A stretch of DNA of 23,253 bases from JBDSEG01 sp039920165 (GTDB lineage: Bacteria; Pseudomonadota; Gammaproteobacteria; Burkholderiales; Burkholderiaceae_C): positions 1 to 23,253 of the forward strand of contig JBDSEG010000128.1 of NCBI GenBank assembly GCA_039920165.1, read 5' to 3'. A program made the position numbers and the translations under genes. The notes beneath the pieces are model-generated. The model was not told the DNA's origin and did not search any database. It worked only from the letters and a program-made list of their open reading frames with translations. Below, in pieces: positions 1 through 8,351 of this stretch. Within the stretch, counting starts at the first letter, position 1; every line of letters begins with the position of its first letter.

Positions 1-387
1 GTCGACCTGGTCAAGCCCGTCGAGATCCTCGAGCCCGCCTACGACGACGCGCTCGGCGTCACGGCCGCGTTCAACCTGAACCTGCTGCGCTACCTGAACC
101 GGCTGATCGGCAGCGATTTCGACCCGCGCCAGTGGCAGCACGTGGCGCTCTACGACCGCGCCGAATCACGGATCGAGATGCACCTGCAGGCGCGCAGCGA
201 GCTGACCGTGCGCTGGCCGGACGGCGAGCGCGGCTTTCGCGCCGGCGAACGCATCCACAGCGAGAACTCCCACAAATACGAGCTCGACGGCTTCGCGTCG
301 CTGCTGCGCGAAGCGGGGTTCAGGTCGTCGCGCCACTGGACCGACGCCGAGGGTTGGTTCGCGGTTTTCTGGGCCAGCGCCGACTGA
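1..387 (+). CDS. egtD: EgtD, L-histidine N-alpha-methyltransferase (3' part only)
   Basis: EgtD makes hercynine by SAM-dependent trimethylation of the histidine alpha-amino group, the first committed step of ergothioneine synthesis. Only the last 128 residues lie in the window; the reading frame is open from base 1 and the start is upstream. Family signatures are clear: AYDDALGVTAAFNLNLL, then RIEMHLQA, then GERIHSENSHKY. In the last block a Glu (262-264) and a Ser (268-270) are separated by one residue, as in the pair that holds the histidine substrate in characterised EgtD. The C-terminus ends normally at TGA 385-387, so the gene is cut by the window edge and not truncated in the genome. 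EgtB would be expected nearby upstream but is not visible. Family assignment is strong. Confidence 0.9.
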   Translation, partial: VDLVKPVEILEPAYDDALGVTAAFNLNLLRYLNRLIGSDFDPRQWQHVALYDRAESRIEMHLQARSELTVRWPDGERGFRAGERIHSENSHKYELDGFASLLREAGFRSSRHWTDAEGWFAVFWASAD

Positions 388-460
388 AAACCGGCGGCCT
401 CCGGCCGGCATAGGCCGGTCGAGTCGAAGCCCATCGGGCATGGCCTAGACTCGCGGCCCG

Positions 461-1732
461 ATGACGACCGCCAGCCCCGTCCCCGCCTCCTCCGCCACGC
501 CATGGCCCTCGGGGCTGTCGCTCGACGCGCTGGGGTCGCTCGACGCCTTGCGCGCCAACCCGGTGCTCGGCATCGCCCTGCTCATGCTGGCCGCGGTGGT
601 GCTCGCCGAGGCGCTGCACCGGTCGTGGCGACTGCCGCGCATCTGCGGCCACATGGTGATGGGTGCACTCGCCGGCCCGATGCTGCTGCAGGTGCTCGAT
701 CCGCGCGAGCTCGCGAGCTGGAAGCCGCTGATCGACCTGGCGATCGGTGCGCTGCTGTTCGAACTGGGCACCCGGATCCGGCCGCGCTGGCTGTTCGACA
801 ACCCCTGGCTCGCGCTGAGCTGCGTGCTGCAGGCGCTGGTGTGCGGCGGCCTCGTGACCGCGGTGCTGGTCGCCTTCGATGTCCCGCTGGGCTCGGCGGC
901 GCTGGCCGGGGCGGTCGCGATGTCGACCTCGCCGGCGATCGTGCTGGCGGTGGTCCACGAGACCCGCTCGCGCGGACAGGTGACCGAACGCGTGCTGCTG
1001 ATGTCGGCCGTCAACAGCGTCGTCGCCGTGCTCGGCATCAAGCTGTGCGGCGTGTTGCTGGCGTCCGATTTCGACACCCCGCGCGACGAATGGCTGCAGG
1101 CGCTGGCGAGCTTCGCATGGGTGATCAGCGGCTCCTTCCTGCTCGGCCTGGCCGGTGGCTTCTTGCTGGACCGGCTGGGCGTGCTGCTGCGCGGCACCCC
1201 GGCGATGCCGGTGCTGCAGATCGCACTCGTCATCAGCGCCAGCCTGCTGGCCGCGCAGTGGCGCCTGTCGCCGCTGCTGGCGCTGCTGGTGGCGGGCATG
1301 ACGGCGCGCGAGCGCATGCGCCACGGCCTGACGGTGGAGCCGCACCTGGGCTCGGCCGGTGCCGTGCTCAACGTGTTGCTGTTCATCAGCACCGGGCTGC
1401 TCTTCAGCCTGGACGGCGCGCACACCCTGCTGCCGTGGGTGCTGGCGCTGATCGTCGCGAGGCTGGTCGGAAGCGCGGTGGCGGTGGGCGGGCTGGCGCG
1501 CCTGTCGGGCCTCGGATGGCGCCAGGCGGCGGCGCTCACGCTGGCGCTGCAGCCGATGAGCAGCCTGGCGGTGCTGCTCGTCGCCGACAACTTCGGTGGG
1601 GCGTCGAACCTGCCCGGCGTCGACGTCTTCGGACTGCAGGCGCTGCTGGTCGCGACGACATTCATGCAGCTCACCGGTCCGGTCTGGACCGCGCTTGCGC
1701 TGCGCAACGTGGCCCGCGAGAGCACGGCCTGA
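461..1732 (+). CDS. Cation/proton antiporter, CPA2 (Kef/Na+-H+ exchanger) family
   Basis: The 423-residue protein is almost entirely hydrophobic, with about 11-12 predicted membrane spans starting near residue 35, and resembles the membrane domain of monovalent cation:proton antiporters. Typical features include the RLPRICGHMVMGALAGP entry to a helical hairpin and the IDLAIGALLFELGTRI stretch found in this family, followed by AMSTSPAIVLAVV. There is no C-terminal RCK/TrkA nucleotide-binding domain, unlike KefB/KefC, so gating by NAD or glutathione adducts is not expected from this chain alone. The start at 461 has only a weak ribosome-binding site. The gene begins 73 bases after egtD and ends 22 bases before the ybdK-type gene on the same strand, so the three may be co-transcribed. 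The transported ion cannot be read from the sequence. Confidence 0.82.
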   Translation: MTTASPVPASSATPWPSGLSLDALGSLDALRANPVLGIALLMLAAVVLAEALHRSWRLPRICGHMVMGALAGPMLLQVLDPRELASWKPLIDLAIGALLFELGTRIRPRWLFDNPWLALSCVLQALVCGGLVTAVLVAFDVPLGSAALAGAVAMSTSPAIVLAVVHETRSRGQVTERVLLMSAVNSVVAVLGIKLCGVLLASDFDTPRDEWLQALASFAWVISGSFLLGLAGGFLLDRLGVLLRGTPAMPVLQIALVISASLLAAQWRLSPLLALLVAGMTARERMRHGLTVEPHLGSAGAVLNVLLFISTGLLFSLDGAHTLLPWVLALIVARLVGSAVAVGGLARLSGLGWRQAAALTLALQPMSSLAVLLVADNFGGASNLPGVDVFGLQALLVATTFMQLTGPVWTALALRNVARESTA

Positions 1733-1754
1733 GTGGCCGCGAGACACCCCACCC

Positions 1755-2873
1755 ATGGCCCTGCAGGACTTCACCGCATCGCAACCGCTGACCCTCGGCG
1801 TCGAGCTCGAACTGCAGCTCGTCGGCAGCCACGACTACGACCTCGAGCCGCAAGCCGAAGACCTGCTGCGGGTGCTCGAGGGCCACCCCGGCGCGTGGGA
1901 CGTCAAGCCCGAGATCACGCGCAGCATGATCGAGATCGGCACCTCGATCCAGCGCGAGCACGAGGGCCTGCTCGACGAACTGCTCGACCTGCGCGGACAG
2001 CTCTCGCGCGGCGCGCGCAAGCTCGCGATCGGCATCGCCGGCGGTGGCACGCACCCGTACCAGCACTGGCGCGAGCAGCAGATCTTTCCGACCGAGCGCT
2101 TCCACTACATCAGCGAGCTGTACGGCTACCTGGCCAAGCAGTTCACGGTGTTCGGCCAGCACGTGCACGTCGGCTGCGAGGACGGCGACCGCGCGCTGTG
2201 GCTGCTGCACATGCTGTCGCGCTACGTGCCGCACTTCATCGCGCTCAGTGCCTCGTCGCCGTTCGTGCAGGGCGACGACACCGGCTTCGATTCGGCGCGG
2301 CTCAACTCGGTGTCGGCCTTCCCGTTGTCGGGCCGCGCGCCCTTCGTGCTCGACTGGGCGTCCTTCGGTCGCTACTTCGACAAGGTGACCAGCACCGGCG
2401 TGGTCCAGTCGATGAAGGACTTCTACTGGGACATCCGGCCCAAGCCCGAGTTCGGCACCATCGAGCTGCGCGTGTGCGACACGCCGCTCACGGTCGAGAG
2501 GGCCGCGGCACTAGCGTGTTACCTGCAATGCATCTGCCGCCACCTGCGCGAAACGCGGCCGTTCGAACCGGCCGAGGACGACTACCTCGTCTACACCTAC
2601 AACCGCTTCCAGGCCTGCCGCTTCGGCCTGAACGCCGAGATGGTCGATCCCAAGACCAAGCAGAGCGTGCGGCTGCGCGACGACATCCTGCGCACGCTGG
2701 CCAAGGTCGACGAGCACGCGCTCGACCTGCGCGCACTCGAGGCCAGCAACCACATCCGCGACAGCCTGTTCGACGGCAACGACGCGAGCTGGCTGCGCTC
2801 CAAGCGGCTCAAAGGCGGACCGCTGTCGGCGGTCGTGGAGTCGTCTACCCGGCGCTGGATGGGCGGCGCTTGA
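1755..2873 (+). CDS. ybdK: YbdK-family carboxylate-amine ligase (GCS2 superfamily)
   Basis: The 372-residue protein belongs to the GCS2 branch of glutamate-cysteine ligases. YbdK homologues have weak gamma-glutamylcysteine synthetase activity and their physiological substrate is often unknown. Diagnostic parts are TLGVELELQLV near the N-terminus (the metal/ATP-binding Glu-x-Glu), EITRSMIEIGTS, the GGGTHP and QHVHVGCED motifs in the middle, and WDIRPKPEFGTIELRVCDTPLT toward the C-terminus. Length is normal for the family. I chose ATG 1755; the frame is open farther upstream, but an earlier start would run into the antiporter gene. The mycobacterial ergothioneine enzyme EgtA is also a GCS2 protein, so with egtD upstream a role in supplying gamma-glutamylcysteine is possible but unproven. 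The gene converges on the GNAT gene at 2940. Confidence 0.9.
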   Translation: MALQDFTASQPLTLGVELELQLVGSHDYDLEPQAEDLLRVLEGHPGAWDVKPEITRSMIEIGTSIQREHEGLLDELLDLRGQLSRGARKLAIGIAGGGTHPYQHWREQQIFPTERFHYISELYGYLAKQFTVFGQHVHVGCEDGDRALWLLHMLSRYVPHFIALSASSPFVQGDDTGFDSARLNSVSAFPLSGRAPFVLDWASFGRYFDKVTSTGVVQSMKDFYWDIRPKPEFGTIELRVCDTPLTVERAAALACYLQCICRHLRETRPFEPAEDDYLVYTYNRFQACRFGLNAEMVDPKTKQSVRLRDDILRTLAKVDEHALDLRALEASNHIRDSLFDGNDASWLRSKRLKGGPLSAVVESSTRRWMGGA

Positions 2874-2939
2874 TGACAGTTGGCGCAACCGACTCGGCCA
2901 GGACCGTCGCCAGGACCCCGAGTTCGCGCGGCCTGCGAG

Positions 2940-3467
2940 TCACGCCGCGCTGACCGAGGGCGGCGCCGGATGCAGGCGCGCCATCGCATACGCATCCACG
3001 AATACGCCGTCGCGCAGCGCGAAGGCGCGGTGCGTGCCCTCGATCTCGAAGCCGAATTTGCGGTACAGGCGCAGTGCCGCGGCGTTGTCGGTATAGACCG
3101 TGAGTTCGAGCCGCAGCACGCCGAGCCAGCGGTCGGCGTGGGTGCACAGCGCGGCCATCAGCGCGCTGCCCACGCCCTGCCCCTGGGCTTCGGGCGCGAC
3201 GCAGATGCCGAGCGTCATGGCATGGCGGCGCCGCACCGCCGGCCCGACCGGATGCAGCCCGGCGTTGCCGACCACTTCGCCGTTCAGCTCGGCCACCAGC
3301 GGCAGGTCGATCTTGCCCGGCACGGCGCCTTCGGCCAGGCGGACGCGCCAGCTTTCCTCGTCGGCATGGGGAAGCTGCAGGAGCCCTGCATAGACCGCCG
3401 GGTCGTCCATGATGCGGGCATAAGCGGCCGCATCCTTGACGTTGGCGCGGCGCACGGTGATGGTCAT
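2940..3467 (-). CDS. GNAT-family N-acetyltransferase, YhhY/AaaT-like
   Basis: This 175-residue protein has a single Gcn5-type acetyltransferase fold using acetyl-CoA. Motif A is visible as LGICVAPEAQGQGVGSALM near residues 95-113, with the Q-G-x-G-x-G acetyl-CoA phosphate loop, and motif B as LYRKFGFEIEGTHR. From memory the overall pattern (PEVY..LQ.PH near residues 25-40, FGFEIEG..R.FALR.G..VDAY.MAR at the end) fits E. coli YhhY, reported to acetylate amino acids such as phenylalanine and methionine; the substrate here is inferred only. I chose ATG at 3467; an upstream extension would enter alaS. It starts 8 bases after the alaS stop and is probably the last gene of that transcript. Confidence 0.85.
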   Translation of the reverse strand: MTITVRRANVKDAAAYARIMDDPAVYAGLLQLPHADEESWRVRLAEGAVPGKIDLPLVAELNGEVVGNAGLHPVGPAVRRRHAMTLGICVAPEAQGQGVGSALMAALCTHADRWLGVLRLELTVYTDNAAALRLYRKFGFEIEGTHRAFALRDGVFVDAYAMARLHPAPPSVSAA

Positions 3468-3475
3468 GGCAATCC

Positions 3476-6103
3476 TCAAACTCGTTGCGCGACCCAGGCC
3501 CGAACCGACGCCAGCGCGGTGTCCAGCCCGGCCGGATCGCTGCCGCCGGCCATCGCCATGTCGGCCTTGCCGCCGCCCTTGCCGCCGACCTGCTGCGCCA
3601 CGAAACTGACGAGCTCGCCTGCTTTCAGCGCGCCGACCTTGTCGCTCGTCACGCCGGCCACCAGTTGCACCCGGCCCGCATCGACCGCCGCCAGTACGAC
3701 GACGGCGCTCTTCAGCTTGTCCTTGACCTTGTCGAGCGTCTCGCGCAATGTTTTGGCATCCGCCCCGTCCAGCCGCGCGGCCAGCACCTTGAGCCCGCCC
3801 AGATCGATGGCCTGCGCGACGAGCGCATCGCCCTGCGACGACGCGTGCCGGCCCTTCAGCGCGGCGATTTCCTTCTCCAGCGTGCGCACCTGCTCGAGCA
3901 CCTGGCCGACGCGCGCTGGCACTTCCGCCGGTGCAGCCCTCAAGCTGCCCGCGAGCTGCGCGAGCGTCGCCTCCATCGCCTGTACATAGGCAAGCGCGTT
4001 GTCGCCGGTGATCGCCTCGACCCGGCGCACGCCGGCCGCCACACCGCTCTCGGCAACGATCTTGAACAGGCCGATATCGCCAGTGCGCTGCACGTGGGTG
4101 CCGCCGCACAGTTCGCGGCTGCCGCCGATCTCGAGCACGCGAACCTCCTCGCCGTATTTCTCGCCGAACAGCATCATCGCGCCTGATTTCTGCGCCTCGT
4201 CGATCGGCATCACGCGCGCGGTCGTCGCCACATTGGCGAGGATCTCGGCGTTGACGAGCGCCTCGACGCGGGCGATCTGCGCCGGCGTCGTCGGCGCGTT
4301 GTGGGCGAAGTCGAAACGCGTCTTGTCGGCATCGACGAGCGAGCCCTTCTGCTGCACGTGATCGCCCAGCACCTCGCGCAGCGCCTTGTGCATGAGGTGG
4401 GTCGCGCTGTGGTTGCGAACGGTCCTGGCGCGGCGCCCGGTATCGACCCGGGCGGCGAGCACGTCGCCAATCTTGATCTCGCCTTCGAGCACGCGGCCCG
4501 GGTGGCCGAAGACCGCGGCCTGGACCTTGATCGTGTCTTCGACCTTGAAGTGCGAGGCCGCGTTGCGCAGCTCGCCGGTATCGCCGACCTGACCGCCGCT
4601 TTCGGCGTAGAACGGCGTGTGGTCGAGCACGATCACGGCGTCGTCGCCGGCGCGCGCCTGCGTTGCCGGCGTGCCGTCGATATAGATCGCGCTCACGCTC
4701 GCGGTCTCGTGCGCCAGCGTGTCGTAGCCGTGAAAGACGGTCGCCGCGCCGTTGTAGTCAAGGCCCGCGGCCATCTTGAACTTGCCGGCGGCGCGTGCCT
4801 GCTCGCGCTGGCGCCGCATGGCCGCGTCAAATCCAGCGCTGTCGACCGCCACGCTACGTTCGCGACAGACGTCGGCCGTCAGGTCGAGAGGGAAGCCGTA
4901 GGTATCGTGCAGCTTGAAAGCGAGGTCACCGTCGAGCTGCCGGGTTCCACCCGCCAGCGCCGCCTCCAGGATCTCCATCCCGTTCGCGATGGTCTGGAAG
5001 AAGCGCTCCTCCTCTTGCGCGAGCACCTCGGTCACGCGCGCCTGCGCGCGCCGCAGTTCGGGATAGGCGTCGCCCATCTCGAGCGCGAGCGCCGCCACCA
5101 GCTTGTGGAAGAAGGGCTTGCGTGCACCCAGCTTGTAGCCATGGCGGATCGCGCGGCGGGTGATGCGGCGCAGCACGTAGCCGCGGCCCTCGTTGCCGGG
5201 GATCACGCCGTCGACCACCGTAAAGGCGCAGGCCCGGATGTGGTCGGCGATGACCTTCAGCGACGGGCTTGCGAGATCGCAGTCCGGCGAGCCGGCGCCA
5301 TCGACCGCCTGCTTCGCCGCCGCGAGCAGATTGACGAACAGGTCGATCTCGTAGTTGCTGTGAACATGCTGCAGCACCGCGGTCAGCCGCTCGAGACCCA
5401 TGCCGGTATCGACGCTGGGCTTGGGCAGCTTGTGCATGACCCCCGCTTCGTCGCGGTTGAACTGCATGAAGACGTTGTTCCAGATCTCGATATAGCGATC
5501 GCCGTCTTCATTGGCCGAGCCGGGCGGGCCGCCTTCGACGCCGGGACCGTGGTCGTAGAAGATCTCGCTGCACGGGCCGCAGGGGCCGGTGTCGCCCATC
5601 ATCCAGAAGTTGTCGGACGCGTAGCGCACGCCCTTGTTGTCGCCGATGCGAACGATGCGATCGGCCGGCAGGCCGATCTCGTTCTTCCAGATGTCGTACG
5701 CCTCGTCGTCCTCGGCATACACCGTCGCCCACAGCTTGTCGGCGGGCAGCTTGTAGACCTGAGTTAGCAACTCCCACGCGTAGCCGATCGCCTCGCGCTT
5801 GAAATAGTCGCCGAAGCTGAAATTGCCGAGCATCTCGAAGAAGGTGTGATGGCGCGCGGTGTAGCCGACGTTTTCGAGGTCGTTGTGCTTGCCGCCGGCG
5901 CGGATGCACTTCTGGCTCGACGCCGCGCGACTGTAGGGCCGCTTGTCGAAGCCGAGAAAGACATCCTTGAACTGGTTCATGCCGGCGTTGGTAAACAACA
6001 GCGTCGGATCGTCGCCGGGAACGACCGGACTCGAGGCCACGACGGTGTGGCCCTTGCCTTCGAAGAATTTCAGGAACTGCGAGCGGATATCGGAAGATTT
6101 CAT
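3476..6103 (-). CDS. alaS: Alanyl-tRNA synthetase
   Basis: AlaS charges tRNA-Ala with alanine and hydrolyses Ser- and Gly-tRNA-Ala. The 875-residue length is normal. The class II catalytic domain is at the N-terminus (MKSSDIRSQFLKFFEGKGH, then LLFTNAGMNQFKDVFLG). The editing domain carries the full zinc/editing set H565, H569 (NHSATH) and C666, H670 (CGGTH), so proofreading should be active. A glycine-rich C-Ala end (GGKGGGKADMAMAGGS) follows. ATG 6103 matches the conserved family N-terminus. The start lies only 12 bases after the vapC stop codon on the same strand, so alaS either shares the vapBC transcript or has a promoter inside vapC. The GNAT gene follows 8 bases after its stop. Confidence 0.98.
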   Translation of the reverse strand: MKSSDIRSQFLKFFEGKGHTVVASSPVVPGDDPTLLFTNAGMNQFKDVFLGFDKRPYSRAASSQKCIRAGGKHNDLENVGYTARHHTFFEMLGNFSFGDYFKREAIGYAWELLTQVYKLPADKLWATVYAEDDEAYDIWKNEIGLPADRIVRIGDNKGVRYASDNFWMMGDTGPCGPCSEIFYDHGPGVEGGPPGSANEDGDRYIEIWNNVFMQFNRDEAGVMHKLPKPSVDTGMGLERLTAVLQHVHSNYEIDLFVNLLAAAKQAVDGAGSPDCDLASPSLKVIADHIRACAFTVVDGVIPGNEGRGYVLRRITRRAIRHGYKLGARKPFFHKLVAALALEMGDAYPELRRAQARVTEVLAQEEERFFQTIANGMEILEAALAGGTRQLDGDLAFKLHDTYGFPLDLTADVCRERSVAVDSAGFDAAMRRQREQARAAGKFKMAAGLDYNGAATVFHGYDTLAHETASVSAIYIDGTPATQARAGDDAVIVLDHTPFYAESGGQVGDTGELRNAASHFKVEDTIKVQAAVFGHPGRVLEGEIKIGDVLAARVDTGRRARTVRNHSATHLMHKALREVLGDHVQQKGSLVDADKTRFDFAHNAPTTPAQIARVEALVNAEILANVATTARVMPIDEAQKSGAMMLFGEKYGEEVRVLEIGGSRELCGGTHVQRTGDIGLFKIVAESGVAAGVRRVEAITGDNALAYVQAMEATLAQLAGSLRAAPAEVPARVGQVLEQVRTLEKEIAALKGRHASSQGDALVAQAIDLGGLKVLAARLDGADAKTLRETLDKVKDKLKSAVVVLAAVDAGRVQLVAGVTSDKVGALKAGELVSFVAQQVGGKGGGKADMAMAGGSDPAGLDTALASVRAWVAQRV

Positions 6104-6115
6104 GGTCGATTCGGT

Positions 6116-6532
6116 TCAGGACATGTACAGACGAACGCCGTGCCGCCGAGCGGCGGCGGCGAGCGCAGCCTCTCGGGTGGCTAGCGGCATGCGCCGTTCG
6201 CGGGCCAGGTCGAGGTAGCAGCAATCGTAGGCAGACAGTTGCCATTCGACCGATCGCTCGGCCCAGTAGCACGCGTCGTCGCGGGTTGGCATCACCTGAA
6301 TGCTGAGGGTCTCGAGCCGCTCCCAGCTTTGCGCCAGTTCGCCTGCGCTGATGCGGCCAGCCTTGAGGGCGCGGCTCAGAATATTGCCGAGCTCGAGGTG
6401 CCACAAGGCGGGCACGACGGCCACCGCGACATCCAGCGATTGCAGCACGCCGAGCGAGTACGCATCCTGCTCGTCCTTGAAGAGCGCACCGAGCGCCACC
6501 GACGCATCGAGCACGAAGGTCGAGACGGCCAC
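6116..6532 (-). CDS. vapC: PIN-domain ribonuclease toxin, VapC family
   Basis: This is the toxin half of a type II toxin-antitoxin pair. VapC proteins are Mg2+-dependent RNases that typically cut tRNA or rRNA. The 138 residues form one PIN domain: D9 (FVLDAS), E47 (HLELGN) and D103 (SAYDCCYLDLA) are the expected acidic residues. The fourth acidic position, usually Asp in the LAT-x-D pattern, is Glu here (E121 in PLATREAAL), which may still bind metal. Translation starts at GTG 6532, overlapping the antitoxin stop by one base (TAGTG), a typical coupled arrangement. The gene ends 12 bases before alaS. The RNA target cannot be predicted from sequence. Confidence 0.88.
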   Translation of the reverse strand: MAVSTFVLDASVALGALFKDEQDAYSLGVLQSLDVAVAVVPALWHLELGNILSRALKAGRISAGELAQSWERLETLSIQVMPTRDDACYWAERSVEWQLSAYDCCYLDLARERRMPLATREAALAAAARRHGVRLYMS

Positions 6533-6780
6533 TATCTGCGGCCGTCGTCGCGCAAGGCTTTCCAGTCGAGCCCGAGGTGGCGCTCGCTGGCAGACTGCAG
6601 CAGCGCCTTGAGCACAGCGCGGCGCGGCGCGGCGGCCCGGGCGGGAGCGACGAAGGGGACGATGCGCGCCACCGGACGGTTGTGCCGCGTGATGACGACT
6701 TCCTCACCGGCCTCGGCGCGCGCGATCAACTCGGAAAAGTGGGTCTTGGCTTCGAACAAGCCGATCGACGGCGTTTCCAT
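6532..6780 (-). CDS. vapB: Type II antitoxin, Phd/YefM (VapB-type) family
   Basis: The 82-residue protein is the partner of the downstream PIN toxin. Its N-terminal part (IGLFEAKTHFSELIARAEAGEEVVITRHNRPVARIVPF, in pieces IGLFEAKTHFSELI and VVITRHNRPVARIVPF) is the Phd/YefM DNA-binding fold. Residues 48-82 are Ala/Arg-rich then helical (LLQSASERHLGLDW) and should wrap and block the toxin. The gene order antitoxin-then-toxin with a one-base overlap supports the pairing. A perfect 7-bp inverted repeat lies 16 bases upstream of ATG 6780, where an autoregulatory operator would be expected. There is a 68-base gap to tctA upstream on the same strand, so read-through from tctA is possible. Confidence 0.88.
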   Translation of the reverse strand: METPSIGLFEAKTHFSELIARAEAGEEVVITRHNRPVARIVPFVAPARAAAPRRAVLKALLQSASERHLGLDWKALRDDGRR

Positions 6781-6796
6781 GGGTCGAATCCTGATT

Positions 6797-6811
6797 TGGT
6801 TGATTCAACCA
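6797..6811 (-). promoter_or_regulatory. Palindromic operator candidate of vapBC with overlapping -10
   Basis: TGGTTGA-T-TCAACCA is a perfect 7-bp inverted repeat with a one-base centre, located 16 bases before the vapB start. A minus-strand TAGAAT at 6813-6818 could be the -10 hexamer, placing the palindrome at and after the transcription start. The matching -35 is poor. Phd/YefM antitoxins usually bind such palindromes to repress their own operon; binding here is inferred from position. Confidence 0.6.
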
Positions 6812-6848
6812 GATTCTAGCGCCGCCCGGTCGCGCCGGGTCGATCCGC

Positions 6849-8339
6849 TCAGGCCGCGCGGCGGCGTCGGCGCAGGATCGGCGGCACGACGAGGATCGCG
6901 ACCGCGATGAGCATCAGCAGCAACGCCACCGGGCGTTCGAAGAAGACGGTCCAGTGGCCCTCGCCGATCGACAGGGCGTTGCGCAGTTGCGCCTCGGCGA
7001 GCGGGCCGAGGATCATGCCGACCACCACCGGCGCGGTCGGAAAATCGAAGCGCCGCATCACCACGCCGAGCAGGCCGATGGCGTAGAGCAGCACCAGGTC
7101 GAAAGCCGACTGGCGCATGCCGTACACGCCGACCGTGGCGAAGATCAGGATGCCGGCATACAGGTGCGGCTTCGGGATCTTCAGCAGCTTCACCCACAGG
7201 CCGACCATCGGCAGGTTCAGCACCAGCAGCATCACGTTTCCGATATACAGCGAGGCGATCAGCGCCCACACGAGCGCGGCGTTCTTGTCGAACAGCTGCG
7301 GCCCCGGCTGGATGCCGTAATTCTGGAAGGCACCGAGCAGGATGGCGGTGGTGTTGGAGGTCGGAATGCCGAGCGTGAGCAGCGGGATCAGCGTGGCGGT
7401 GACCGCGGCGTTGTTGGCCGCCTCGGGACCAGCCACGCCCTCGATCGCGCCGGTGGTGCCGAACTCTTCCGGATGCTTGGACAGCTTGCGCTCGGTCGCA
7501 TAGCTCAGAAAGGTCGGAATCTCGCTGCCGCCGGCCGGGATCACGCCGAACGGAATGCCGATGCCGGTCGCGCGCAGCCACGCCGGCCACGAGCGGCGCC
7601 ACTCCGCGCCCGTCATGTGGACCTTGCTCAGCTTGTTCTGTGTCTCGGCGGTGCGGCCTTCGTACAGCACCATGTACAGCGCCTCGCCGACCGCGAACAG
7701 GCCGACCGCGATCAGCACCACCTCCAGCCCGTCCATCAGTTCGGGAACGCCGGCGGTATAGCGCGCCTGGCCCGAGATCTGGTCGATTCCCACGAGGCCC
7801 ATCGCGAGGCCGATGAACAGCGCCGTCATGCCGCGCAGCGCACTCTTGCCGAGCACAGCGCTGACGGTCAGGAAGGCCAGCACCATCAGCATGAAATATT
7901 CGGGCGGACCCAGGCGCACCGCGTACTGCGCGACCACCGGCGCGAAGAAGGTGACGACAACGGTGGCGATCGTGCCGGCGACGAACGATCCGATGGCGGA
8001 CGTGGCGAGCGCGGCGCCGGCGCGCCCGTTCTTCGCCATCTTGTTGCCCTCCATCGCGGTCACCATCGAGCCCGCCTCGCCTGGCGTGTTGAGCAAGATC
8101 GAGGTGGTCGAGCCGCCGTACATCGCACCGTAATAGATGCCGGCGAAGAAGATCATCGAGGCGGTAGCGTCGACCTTGAGCGTGATCGGCAGCAGCATCG
8201 CCACGGCGGTTGCCGGGCCGATGCCCGGCAGCACGCCGACCGCCGTGCCAAGGGTGCAGCCGAGCAGCGCCCACAGCAGGTTGACCGGCGTGCCGGCGGT
8301 GATGAAACCCTGCAGGAGGTTGTTCCAGGTATCGATCAT
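6849..8339 (-). CDS. tctA: Tripartite tricarboxylate transporter, large permease TctA
   Basis: TctA is the large membrane subunit that moves tri- or dicarboxylates using the ion gradient, fed by the periplasmic protein TctC. The 496-residue length is normal for the family, with about 12 membrane spans. Family motifs include GVLPGIGPATAVAMLLPIT near residue 40, the glycine-rich block IYYGAMYGGSTTSILLNTPG near residue 75, and a second symmetric copy IPAGGSEIPTFLSYATERK with TLGIPTSNTTAILLGAF. The start ATG 8339 lies 12 bases after the tctB stop. The C-terminal tail is basic (RRRRRAA), consistent with a cytoplasmic end. The Tct substrate is not deducible from the permease. Confidence 0.95.
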   Translation of the reverse strand: MIDTWNNLLQGFITAGTPVNLLWALLGCTLGTAVGVLPGIGPATAVAMLLPITLKVDATASMIFFAGIYYGAMYGGSTTSILLNTPGEAGSMVTAMEGNKMAKNGRAGAALATSAIGSFVAGTIATVVVTFFAPVVAQYAVRLGPPEYFMLMVLAFLTVSAVLGKSALRGMTALFIGLAMGLVGIDQISGQARYTAGVPELMDGLEVVLIAVGLFAVGEALYMVLYEGRTAETQNKLSKVHMTGAEWRRSWPAWLRATGIGIPFGVIPAGGSEIPTFLSYATERKLSKHPEEFGTTGAIEGVAGPEAANNAAVTATLIPLLTLGIPTSNTTAILLGAFQNYGIQPGPQLFDKNAALVWALIASLYIGNVMLLVLNLPMVGLWVKLLKIPKPHLYAGILIFATVGVYGMRQSAFDLVLLYAIGLLGVVMRRFDFPTAPVVVGMILGPLAEAQLRNALSIGEGHWTVFFERPVALLLMLIAVAILVVPPILRRRRRAA

Positions 8340-8351
8340 CGAGCGCGCTGT

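Noticed and set aside
391..420. ACCGG...CCGGT inverted repeats after egtD
   Set aside because: GC-rich with several alternative pairings and no T-run; cannot be distinguished from background.
2892..2923. ACTCGG/CCGAGT inverted repeat and a GCCAGGACC direct repeat between convergent ybdK and the GNAT gene
   Set aside because: Six-base stem with a 20-base loop and no T-run on either strand; too weak for a terminator and the repeat is only two copies.
4301..5767. Long open frame antisense to alaS (488 codons), and similar long antisense frames over the antiporter, tctA-tctB, tctC and dnaK
   Set aside because: They lie opposite confidently identified genes, have Arg/Ala/His-rich compositions typical of GC-rich shadow frames, and show no domain or ribosome-binding site.
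6825..6839. CCCGG-TCGCG-CCGGG hairpin after tctA
   Set aside because: Five-base stem with no T-run in the downstream direction; not supported as a terminator.
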